NCBI GenBank assembly: GCA_021152555.1
Contig: JAGKVE010000006.1
Span: forward strand, 1 to 64,000
Direction: 5' to 3'
Length of the DNA stretch: 64,000 nucleotides
Origin: Bacteroidia bacterium
GTDB lineage: Bacteria > Bacteroidota > Bacteroidia > Bacteroidales > Paludibacteraceae
In this document: positions 42,028 through 49,123 of the stretch, piece by piece
How positions within the stretch are numbered: the stretch's first letter is position 1
Layout: each line of letters starts with the position of its first letter
Made by a program: the position numbers and the translations under genes
The notes under the pieces: generated by a model
What the model was told of the DNA's origin: nothing
What the model saw: the letters and a program-made list of their open reading frames with translations, nothing else
Database searches by the model: none

Positions 42028-42630
42028 ATGTACAATCAACAAGACGACTCAGGATGCCGCGACACGTTTATCGGTTATGTGATAGGCATAGTGATAGTGT
42101 TTATTCTCTGCATGCTCACATCTTGTGCATCTACGAAGCACATGGAGCGGTACTCCGGAAGAGACAGCACCATCTACCACCATATCTACGACACCACCCG
42201 TGTCGTAGTGGCGGTTACCCGGTCCGAGACCAAGCACAGCAGCACCGAGACCAAGTCCGGCAAGCAGATCTTCTTCGGAGAGGGAGGTGGCACCTACAAC
42301 GAACAGACCGGCGAGGCGACCAATGTCTCGTCCGTCATCAGCGACACCCATACGACCACCGAGACCGACTCCACGGCGCTCTACCGCGCCGAACTGGATG
42401 CGGTGCAGGCCCGATTTGACAGTCTGAGCGAGGTCTGTAAAACTTATACGTCTCAGCTGGAGACGGAGCGCACAGTACCCAAGCGCACCGTCTATGACCG
42501 ATTCTGCAGTTTGTGGTTCTGGATTACAGCTATACTATTGCTGATTAAGGTAGTAGCATGGGTTATGGAGAAAATCCCGGCAACAGCTCCGTATATCATC
42601 CTTATCCGAAGATTTGTACCGCTCCTCTAA
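42028..42630 (+). CDS. Lipoprotein with C-terminal membrane anchor: unimolecular-spanin candidate
   Basis: This 200-residue protein starts with a hydrophobic segment ending in a lipobox-like MLTSCAS (about residues 15-36). A periplasmic Ser/Thr-rich and charged stretch follows, with a predicted coiled part (ALYRAELDAVQARFDSLSEVCKTYTSQLE, about 115-145). It ends in a transmembrane helix (FWITAILLLIKVVAWVM) and short tail. An outer-membrane lipid anchor plus an inner-membrane C-terminal anchor is the layout of unimolecular spanins, which fuse the two membranes at lysis. It is two genes before the amidase. The gene is much richer in GC than the tail genes before it. Confidence 0.55.
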   Translation: MYNQQDDSGCRDTFIGYVIGIVIVFILCMLTSCASTKHMERYSGRDSTIYHHIYDTTRVVVAVTRSETKHSSTETKSGKQIFFGEGGGTYNEQTGEATNVSSVISDTHTTTETDSTALYRAELDAVQARFDSLSEVCKTYTSQLETERTVPKRTVYDRFCSLWFWITAILLLIKVVAWVMEKIPATAPYIILIRRFVPLL

Positions 42631-42643
42631 TGCTTGTTCAGAA

Positions 42644-42859
42644 ATGACATACAAGGATTTTAAAGACCTGCTCTTACCAAATACGAAAGTACGACGATTT
42701 AGAGATCTATATCATTTCCTTGGTGCAGTTCCGGACAAGGATGGCGAGGTCTTCGTATTTAAGACATGGATTAGAAGCCGTGGCAAATGGGGATATATTG
42801 CTATCCCGGATTGGGCACTACAAATCGATTTTGAATGCGGAGTAGTACACATTTTGTAA
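42644..42859 (+). CDS. Hypothetical protein in lysis region
   Basis: This 71-residue protein is not recognised. It is strand-rich with many aromatic residues (FRDLYHFLGAVPDK, WIRSRGKWGYIAIPDWAL). The ATG at 42644 is preferred to the upstream one at 42614, which lies within the previous gene. It lies between the spanin candidate and the amidase. Confidence 0.6.
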   Translation: MTYKDFKDLLLPNTKVRRFRDLYHFLGAVPDKDGEVFVFKTWIRSRGKWGYIAIPDWALQIDFECGVVHIL

Positions 42860-42872
42860 AATATAACAAGAT

Positions 42873-43484
42873 ATGATAACATTACTTATTGACAATGGCC
42901 ACGGCAAAAATACCGCCGGCAAACGGTCTCCTCTGATGGAAGATGGCCGCACTCAACTACAGGAATGGGAGTTCACACGCAAGGTAGCGCAGCGCATCGT
43001 TGAATTAGCTCCCCAGTATGATATCAAACCGGTCATCCTGGTTCCTGAAGAAGAAGACATCGCGCTCTCCATACGCGCAGCGCGCGCGAATAAATATATT
43101 AGGAGTAATCCGGCTGAAAAGTGTGTATTAGTCTCTATCCATGGTAACGCCGCAGGCAATGGAAGTGCATGGATGAAAGCACGTGGATGGGAGGCATGGA
43201 CTACTATAGGAAAAAACAACAGTGATAAACTGGCAGAAAAACTATACGATGCAGCCGGCAAATTCTTCCCTGCAGGCACGAAACTACGTGCGGATAATTC
43301 CGATGGAGATAAAGATAAGGAGAAGGATTTTACCGTGATTAAGAAGGCATCATGCCCGGCAGTGCTCACCGAAAACTTCTTCTATGACAATCCGGACGAC
43401 TGTAGATATATGCTTTCATTCGAAGGCATCGACGCGATAGCTCGGGCGCATCTGGCCGGAACTATTTATTATTTCACTAAATAA
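42873..43484 (+). CDS. N-acetylmuramoyl-L-alanine amidase (endolysin)
   Basis: This 203-residue protein is an Amidase_3-type zinc hydrolase. The ligands and catalytic residue appear in order: His in LIDNGHGKNT, Glu in LQEWEFTRKVA, His in VSIHGNAAGNG and Glu in VLTENFFYDN. It cuts the amide bond between muramic acid and the peptide stem and so lyses the cell wall. It has no signal peptide, so it would depend on the holin. Confidence 0.93.
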   Translation: MITLLIDNGHGKNTAGKRSPLMEDGRTQLQEWEFTRKVAQRIVELAPQYDIKPVILVPEEEDIALSIRAARANKYIRSNPAEKCVLVSIHGNAAGNGSAWMKARGWEAWTTIGKNNSDKLAEKLYDAAGKFFPAGTKLRADNSDGDKDKEKDFTVIKKASCPAVLTENFFYDNPDDCRYMLSFEGIDAIARAHLAGTIYYFTK

Positions 43485-43493
43485 CTCCAACAT

Positions 43494-43835
43494 ATGACAA
43501 AGTACACGATAGCAGAGCGCCAGGAACTAAAGTGCAAACTGACCGATGAAAAGTATTTTGAGAAGGATCTGCAGCTTTTCGCCAAATTATATCCGCATCA
43601 TGTGATAAATGATGAGTGCAAACGGGCTAACAAGATGAATAAAGCCGGGCTGCACAGTCGCATGCTCTACATTCTACTTACTCGAGCAACAGAAGAACAG
43701 ATTGTGGCTAATCGTCGTCAAAAACGGTCCGAACGTGCAACACCAAGGGATATAGCAAACCGCTTGCATAGAATAGCTGCAGCGTGTGGTGAAAATGTGA
43801 AGCTATTTCTTAATACCCGGAAGCCTGATTGTTAA
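43494..43835 (+). CDS. Hypothetical protein, paralogous to the N-terminus of the gene at 24480
   Basis: This 113-residue protein shares the pattern YTIAERQELKCKL, FEKDLQLFAKLYPHHV, NKMNKAGLHSRMLYILL with residues 1-70 of the 281-residue protein at 24480-25325. No function is known. It ends 26 bases inside the convergent integrase gene. Confidence 0.62.
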   Translation: MTKYTIAERQELKCKLTDEKYFEKDLQLFAKLYPHHVINDECKRANKMNKAGLHSRMLYILLTRATEEQIVANRRQKRSERATPRDIANRLHRIAAACGENVKLFLNTRKPDC

Positions 43836-45006
43836 TGCGCGTTATCATCTCCTCGTCGATATGGTCAGCATAGCGCGTAGTCATAGATAGGTCGCTATGA
43901 CCGGCAGCATGCATAACATCGAGATCTACAACTCCATCAATCAATAAATCATGAATACCGGTATCCCGGAGTGAGTATAGCTGATATTCCTCCGGAAGAT
44001 TCAGATCCTCTCTCATTTTCTCCCATGCATTCCCGAATGAGTGGGAGTTTTTCTGTTTCGGACCATATGACCAGGTTCCATCACAGAATATGAAATCAGT
44101 AGCCGCTGCGCCTTCGAGATGCTGATGGAGTAATTTTGCCAGGTCTTCATCTATTCGGCCATAGCGTTCTTTCCCGTTCTTGGTCTGGTCAAATGGCATA
44201 TGGATACAGGATTTGTCATAAAGTATCTGATTCATCCGCACGCGAGACACTTCTATCGGCCGTAGTAGAGAAGTATATACAAGCCGGCATACAATGCGCA
44301 TGCCCGGATTATTCTTTGCAAAATACTGATCTATTTTGAGTCGGATATGCTTCGGTATCAATGTGCGCTTCTTTTTCGGTTCCCGCTTCGATTTAATAGT
44401 TTCGAATGGATTTTCTTTTGCATAGCACTTTTCTATACACCAGGCGAAAAATGCGCGGCCGAGTTTCAGGTTATTATTGTATGTGCGCTCACTTACATGT
44501 CCGGAACATTGTGCGCGTTTCTTTGATTTATTTACAACAGCGCTATCTCCGGCCCAGATATAATCCATGAACTGAATCGCTATCACCTTGGTAAATAGTG
44601 TGCAGTTGCATCGCGGATAGTTCGCTTCCACCCAACTTTTCAATCGAATGCAGAAACTCCGGTATGCCATCATTGTGTTTTTCGCCAGTGTACTTTGCTT
44701 TTCCCGAATATATTGATCAATAATCTGAGGTATAGGTATATACTCCCGAGTATTAACTACTTCTCCGATGGGCGACCAGCCACCGGCTAATTTTACATTC
44801 AGTTTACAGATGATGCCGGTAGCATACTCCTTGAAATCCTTAGCGGTTGCAAAGCGCTTGCGGATCCTGTTTAGTTTTATAGTACGCCGGACATAACCAC
44901 CGGATAGGTGGTCAAAGAAATAGTACTCAATTATATGCCCATGCGAATTTTTTCGTAGGACCGCAGGGATATAAGGGGTAATCGTGTGCGCGGGAGTTGT
45001 AGGCAT
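43810..45006 (-). CDS. int: Tyrosine integrase
   Basis: This 398-residue recombinase has an N-terminal arm-binding region, a SAM-like core-binding domain (about 95-205) and a C-terminal catalytic domain. The arginine in SLLRPIEVSRV, the LYSLRDTG box where the usual histidine is a tyrosine (as in many Bacteroidetes phage integrases), the histidine in AAGHSDLSMTTRY and the nucleophilic Tyr in that segment are visible. It would integrate the phage at tRNA-Thr. Its start is about 120 bp from attR, and arm-type repeats lie between. Confidence 0.92.
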   Translation of the reverse strand: MPTTPAHTITPYIPAVLRKNSHGHIIEYYFFDHLSGGYVRRTIKLNRIRKRFATAKDFKEYATGIICKLNVKLAGGWSPIGEVVNTREYIPIPQIIDQYIREKQSTLAKNTMMAYRSFCIRLKSWVEANYPRCNCTLFTKVIAIQFMDYIWAGDSAVVNKSKKRAQCSGHVSERTYNNNLKLGRAFFAWCIEKCYAKENPFETIKSKREPKKKRTLIPKHIRLKIDQYFAKNNPGMRIVCRLVYTSLLRPIEVSRVRMNQILYDKSCIHMPFDQTKNGKERYGRIDEDLAKLLHQHLEGAAATDFIFCDGTWSYGPKQKNSHSFGNAWEKMREDLNLPEEYQLYSLRDTGIHDLLIDGVVDLDVMHAAGHSDLSMTTRYADHIDEEMITRINNQASGY

Positions 45007-45065
45007 TTTTTTTTCTTACCCAGTTTTTGATAACCAGGCAAGAAAAATCATACCAGAAAATTTTT

Positions 45066-45087
45066 GTGCCGATTTTGTGCCGATATT
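45066..45087. promoter_or_regulatory. Candidate integrase arm-type sites, right end
   Basis: GTGCCGATTTT (45066-45076) and GTGCCGATATT (45077-45087) are adjacent direct repeats about 40 bp inside attR, matching the motif at 5652-5673 near attL. A GCCTTA/TAAGGC hairpin between them and attR may be a terminator. Confidence 0.5.
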
Positions 45088-45125
45088 TTTAGCATTTCAT
45101 CGGCTGACGCCTTATTATTTAAGGC

Positions 45126-45202
<77 letters not shown>

Positions 45203-45223
45203 TTGGAAGTACAAAAGCGGGTG

Positions 45224-45255
45224 CAAAAGTACTGCTTTTTTTTGATATATGCAAA
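45224..45255 (-). promoter_or_regulatory. Promoter of tRNA-Thr
   Basis: On the minus strand, TTTG at 45255-45252 and TACTTTTG at 45231-45224, 20-base spacing. The last 15 bases before and within the -7 element match the tRNA-Ser promoter. Confidence 0.8.
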
Positions 45256-45270
45256 TTTTTTTGAGTTTTT

Positions 45271-45302
45271 TTTGTGTATATGGCATAAATTTTGTAATTT
45301 TG
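45271..45302 (+). promoter_or_regulatory. Promoter of the type IX plug-domain gene
   Basis: TTTG at 45271-45274 and TAATTTTG at 45295-45302 with 20-base spacing, divergent from the tRNA-Thr promoter. Confidence 0.75.
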
Positions 45303-45324
45303 CAACCGAAACAATCCAGAACAC

Positions 45325-46653
45325 ATGAAGAAAGCCGGTGCTATACTATTTTTGTTAACGCTCAGTATAGGTTCTTTTGCCCAGACGCATACGCGCGTGT
45401 TCAGTGAACAGATACGTACGCTCCGCGTGGAGCGGTATGTGCTGAGACTGGAAAATGGAATGGTGGACGGGACGGAGCCGGAGAACACGCTCCATATATC
45501 CTTTGACGAGATGAGCCACGATGTGCATTTCTACACCTATACGGTGCAAATGATGGATTGTCCCGCTCCGCTTAATGAGGGTTTTGCAAAGCCAAACGAC
45601 GCTCTTTTGAGCGGAGAATACCTGCACGGATTTACAACAAAAGATATTACGGATTACGAGCATTCAATCAATACCAGCCGTGAATATACGCATTATTGGT
45701 TCACGTTCCCGAATGAGGACATGGCGCTTACCAAGAGTGGCTGTTTCCGCTTGACCATTTACGAAGACGGCAATCCGGATAACAAAGTAGCGGAGGTGGA
45801 TTTCTGCGTTGTGGAGCCGCTTGTGAAGGTGGAAGCCGCTGTGCGCTCTCATACAGATATCGAGTTTAATGGAAGGTTTCAGCAAGTAGATATTGACGTT
45901 GACCTGCAGCCCTCTGATGCCACAGGGCAGATATCGGAGACCAACTATCAGCCGTCAGATTTCAGGGTGGTAGTCACGCAAAACAACCGCTTGGATAACG
46001 CAGTTGTATTGACACGGCCTACGTTTATGGACACGCAGCGGATGCGATATATCAACAACAAGGCGCTTGTCTTCGAGGGCGGGAATGAGTACCACCATTT
46101 CGATGCGTTCAGTTGCTTCTATGCCGGATATGGCATCGACCGTGTCTATCATGAGATGGGGGATTACCATGTGCTCCTTTTTCCCAATGAGATTACCCGT
46201 GGCCAGTATATACACGAATATGACTCAGACGGGCGGTTTGTTGTCAATGCCGAGCGTACGGCGGATAGCGACACCGAGGCGGAGTATATGTGGGTGCATT
46301 GGACGCTGCCTGCTGACAAACCTTGGTTTGACGGCGCATTGTATGTCGGTGGGGAACTGTTCAATAACGAAATGACATTACGCAACCGTATGCAATACGA
46401 TAACGACGCCAAGTGCTACTGGCTTACGGCGCTTGTCAAGCAGGGAGGCTATGATTATCAGTATTGGTTTGTTCCTAAGGAGTCGAAAGACGCAAGTCGA
46501 AGAGCGCAAGCCAATTATACAACCACAACACAACGGACGGACGGTAGCTTTTGGCAGACGGAGAATGAGTATGCCATCTATGTCTATTGGAGACCGTTCG
46601 GAGCACGGTATGACAGACTCGTGGGAATGCAGATAATAAAATCGACACTCTGA
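45325..46653 (+). CDS. DUF5103 / type IX secretion plug-domain protein
   Basis: This 442-residue secreted protein has a signal peptide (residues 1-19, ending SFA-QT). The body matches DUF5103 proteins: YVLRLENGMVDGTEPENTLHISFDEMSHDVHFYTYTV and later FCVVEPLVKVEAAVRSHTDIEF. In characterised Bacteroidota the family plugs the SprA translocon of the type IX secretion system. It is a single-gene unit with its own promoter and a terminator at its end. Confidence 0.88.
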   Translation: MKKAGAILFLLTLSIGSFAQTHTRVFSEQIRTLRVERYVLRLENGMVDGTEPENTLHISFDEMSHDVHFYTYTVQMMDCPAPLNEGFAKPNDALLSGEYLHGFTTKDITDYEHSINTSREYTHYWFTFPNEDMALTKSGCFRLTIYEDGNPDNKVAEVDFCVVEPLVKVEAAVRSHTDIEFNGRFQQVDIDVDLQPSDATGQISETNYQPSDFRVVVTQNNRLDNAVVLTRPTFMDTQRMRYINNKALVFEGGNEYHHFDAFSCFYAGYGIDRVYHEMGDYHVLLFPNEITRGQYIHEYDSDGRFVVNAERTADSDTEAEYMWVHWTLPADKPWFDGALYVGGELFNNEMTLRNRMQYDNDAKCYWLTALVKQGGYDYQYWFVPKESKDASRRAQANYTTTTQRTDGSFWQTENEYAIYVYWRPFGARYDRLVGMQIIKSTL

Positions 46654-46671
46654 CGAGTGCCGTTTTTTTTA
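46645..46671 (+). terminator. Terminator of the DUF5103 gene
   Basis: CACTC (46646-46650) pairs with GAGTG (46655-46659), followed by eight T residues. The stem overlaps the stop codon. Confidence 0.75.
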
Positions 46672-46756
46672 GGGAGAAAGCATTGCGGATTTCCTATTCT
46701 TGTTACGGTGTGGAAAAACTTTTTCGAACACCCTGTTCAGAAAAAATCGTTAGTTG

Positions 46757-46786
46757 TTCTTAGTGATTCTTAGTGGTTCTTAGTGG
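46757..46786. repeat. 10-bp tandem repeat
   Basis: TTCTTAGTG plus one base occurs three times in tandem (46757, 46767, 46777). The 46672-46848 gap holds nothing else that can be identified. Confidence 0.6.
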
Positions 46787-46848
46787 TTTTCGATACTATT
46801 TCGAGACCATTTCCTGTGTGCATGCCAACCATCGTTTGTGTGCGCCGT

Positions 46849-47064
46849 TCAATGTTTGCGGAAATCCTTCGGCGAACAGCCGGTATGCCGCTTGAAAAAG
46901 GTCCCGAAAGGGGAGTGGTTTACGAACCCGAACTGGTCCGCTATCTCCTGAATGGATTTAGTTGCGGTAAGGAGCAATGTTTTTGCCCGCAGGACAACGC
47001 CAACTTCAAGGCACAGAAGGACGAGCCGGGTGGTTACAAAACCATGCGCTCCTACCTCTTCCAC
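46849..47064 (-). pseudogene. C-terminal fragment of an AraC-family regulator
   Basis: The minus strand encodes SIQEIADQFGFVNHSPFGTF followed by FKRHTGCSPKDFRKH, the second helix-turn-helix of AraC-type regulators, ending in a proper stop codon. The upstream part degenerates into unrelated sequence with no AraC N-terminus, and the only start is a weak GTG. It appears to be a remnant. Confidence 0.72.
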
Positions 47065-47108
47065 TTGGAGAAGGTCGCTTGGGAACAGACCAACGGTTAA
47101 GAAGCCTA

Positions 47109-47143
47109 CCCCTAACCCCTCCCTGAAAGGAGGGGGAAAGGGG
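47109..47143. repeat. REP-like hairpin (CCCCT/AGGGG)
   Basis: CCCCTAACCCCTCC is mirrored by GGAGGGGGAAAGGGG around a CTGAAA loop, forming a strong G/C hairpin of the type often dispersed in Bacteroidota intergenic regions. Confidence 0.55.
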
Positions 47144-47184
47144 ACGCCTGAAGGTCTGTAGGAACGTTACACTGTAAGAAAAAT

Positions 47185-47205
47185 CGCTCTTCGGAGCGTT
47201 TTTTT
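47185..47205 (+). terminator. Intrinsic terminator
   Basis: CGCTC-TTCG-GAGCG with seven T residues. The transcript it ends is unclear, as only the remnant gene region precedes it. Short CTAAACT repeats follow at about 47210-47236. Confidence 0.7.
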
Positions 47206-47276
47206 CCTCTAAACACTAAACTCTAAACTCTAAATAGAGAGATAAATAAAAAACAAACGATTTTTTTTGAGAAAAA

Positions 47277-47308
47277 TTTGCATAATCAAAAAAAAAGTAG
47301 TACTTTTG
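47277..47308 (+). promoter_or_regulatory. Promoter of yceD-rpmF
   Basis: TTTG at 47277-47280 and TACTTTTG at 47301-47308, 20-base A-rich spacer, like the stable-RNA promoters in this window. Confidence 0.8.
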
Positions 47309-47325
47309 CACTCGATTTTGCGCGT

Positions 47326-47760
47326 ATGAGCAGGCAAGACCACAATATTATCGACCTATCGCGGCTGCAATTTGGCACGCATCGGTTTGATATTCAGTTA
47401 GATGACGCATTCTTTGAGGGCCTAGAAAAGTCCGAAATAAAGAAAGGCATGGTGGTCGCGCATGTAACGCTAAATCTCCGTGAGGAGGACTATTCGCTCA
47501 ATATCGCAGTTCATGGGACTGTTTTTGTTGTGTGTGACCGCTGTCTTGACCTCATGGCGATAGAAATTGATGATGAGCAAGAGATTTTCTCTGAAGACGA
47601 AACAAATGACCAAATGGTAAATCTTCAGTGGCTCGCATATGAAATAGTAAGCATCAATATTCCGCTCGTTCACAGTCACCAACCGGGTGGTTGCAATCCG
47701 CAAATGGAACTTCTCCTCCATGACCATCTATGTGACGAACCGGAACCCGAAGATAATTGA
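47326..47760 (+). CDS. yceD: YceD family (DUF177) protein
   Basis: This 144-residue protein belongs to YceD/DUF177, known for its fixed place before rpmF and a role linked to 23S rRNA maturation. The central VCDRCLDLM segment carries the paired cysteines common in the family, and the C-terminus is acidic. The frame is open upstream, but that part covers the promoter, so the ATG at 47326 is used. rpmF follows after 33 bases. Confidence 0.85.
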   Translation: MSRQDHNIIDLSRLQFGTHRFDIQLDDAFFEGLEKSEIKKGMVVAHVTLNLREEDYSLNIAVHGTVFVVCDRCLDLMAIEIDDEQEIFSEDETNDQMVNLQWLAYEIVSINIPLVHSHQPGGCNPQMELLLHDHLCDEPEPEDN

Positions 47761-47793
47761 AAACATACGTTAACAGTTTAAAGATTAAAGAAT

Positions 47794-47976
47794 ATGGCAC
47801 ATCCAAAAAGAAGACAATCTCACACCCGTCAAGCCAAACGTCGTACGCATGACGTAGTGAAGGCTCCGACATTGGCTACATGCCCGAATTGCGGCGCTCT
47901 GCACATTTACCACACAGTATGCCCGAGTTGCGGATATTACCGTGGTAAATTGGCGGTTGAGAAAACGGAGGCTTAA
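47794..47976 (+). CDS. rpmF: 50S ribosomal protein L32
   Basis: This 60-residue protein starts MAHPKRRQSHTRQAKRRTHD, the L32 N-terminus, and has the zinc-ribbon cysteines C-P-N-C and C-P-S-C (about residues 30-33 and 43-46). It is a late-assembling component of the large ribosomal subunit. Confidence 0.97.
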   Translation: MAHPKRRQSHTRQAKRRTHDVVKAPTLATCPNCGALHIYHTVCPSCGYYRGKLAVEKTEA

Positions 47977-48138
47977 GCAAGCTAACAGGTGAAAGTTGAA
48001 AGGTGAAAAGTTACGTTTAGGGCTTTTTGCCTTTTCACCTTGTATAATTATAATATTTTACGCGTGCGCGACGCACGTATGTGACCCGTGAGGGACACCA
48101 CTGTACAAACAACTAACAAAATTTAATCACACATCACA

Positions 48139-49089
48139 ATGTACAACAATTCCAACAATGAAGGTGAGCGTCGTCCAAGACCACGTTTCCACCGCGAAGG
48201 CGAGTCATTATCCGCCCGCCCGCATTTACACAATGACGGAGAACAGCGTCCGCGTTTCCAGCGTGACGGAGGGCAGCGTCCCAACCGATTGTTCGGCGGC
48301 AAACCTAAACGTAACAACGGGCTTTATTCCAACCGTAAACAGCAGGTTTACAAAGAGCAGCATGAGGACCCGACAAAACCTATACGTCTCAATAAATTCC
48401 TTGCAAACGCGGGTATCTGCTCCCGACGAGAAGCAGACGACTTCATTCAAGCCGGCGTGATTACAGTGAATGGCGTAACAGTTGATAACTTGGGTGTCAA
48501 AGTGCTGCCGACGGATGAAGTGCGTTTCCATGACCAGCCCGTTCGCCGGGAGCAGAAAGTTTATATCCTGCTCAATAAGCCCAAGAACACCGTGACCACG
48601 ACCGATGATCCGCAGGAACGCAATACCGTAATCGACATTGTACGTAATGCTTGCGCAGAGCGTATCTACCCGGTTGGCCGTCTTGACAGAAATACAACCG
48701 GAGTGTTGCTGCTCACCAATGACGGCGATCTCGCTGCCAAGCTGACACACCCTAAATTTCATAAGAAGAAGATTTACGCCGTTACTCTCGACCGCGAACT
48801 GGACGAGATTGATGAAGCTATCATTCGCTCCGGCGTTGTGCTGGACGATGAACGTATAGTGCCGGATGCGCTGGAATTCCCAAAAGCCGACCGCAAACAT
48901 ATCGGATTGGAAATTCACTCAGGGCAAAACCGAGTAGTGCGCCGTATCTTTGAGAAAGTAGGGTATAAGGTGGTTAACCTTGATCGCGTGTCCTTCGCCG
49001 GTCTGACAAAGAAAAATGTAGGACGCGGCAAATGGCGTTTCCTTACACCCAAAGAGGTGGCTTTCCTCAAAATGGGGTCTTTTGAATGA
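48139..49089 (+). CDS. Pseudouridine synthase, RluB/RsuA family
   Basis: This 316-residue protein begins with about 75 Arg/Gly/Asn-rich, probably disordered residues. An S4 RNA-binding domain follows (RLNKFLANAGICSRREADDF, about 81-140), then the catalytic domain with the Asp in PVGRLDRNTTGVLLL. It would modify rRNA; RluB (23S) is more likely than RsuA given the C-terminal GQNRVVRRIFEKVGYKV segment and the basic extension. Confidence 0.9.
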   Translation: MYNNSNNEGERRPRPRFHREGESLSARPHLHNDGEQRPRFQRDGGQRPNRLFGGKPKRNNGLYSNRKQQVYKEQHEDPTKPIRLNKFLANAGICSRREADDFIQAGVITVNGVTVDNLGVKVLPTDEVRFHDQPVRREQKVYILLNKPKNTVTTTDDPQERNTVIDIVRNACAERIYPVGRLDRNTTGVLLLTNDGDLAAKLTHPKFHKKKIYAVTLDRELDEIDEAIIRSGVVLDDERIVPDALEFPKADRKHIGLEIHSGQNRVVRRIFEKVGYKVVNLDRVSFAGLTKKNVGRGKWRFLTPKEVAFLKMGSFE

Positions 49090-49123
49090 CTCGTGCTTAA
49101 TTTATAATTTTTGATTTTTAATT

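Noticed and set aside
46783..47100. 105-codon plus-strand frame after the DUF5103 gene
   Set aside because: It is antisense to the AraC-type helix-turn-helix remnant, which is clearly recognisable on the minus strand.
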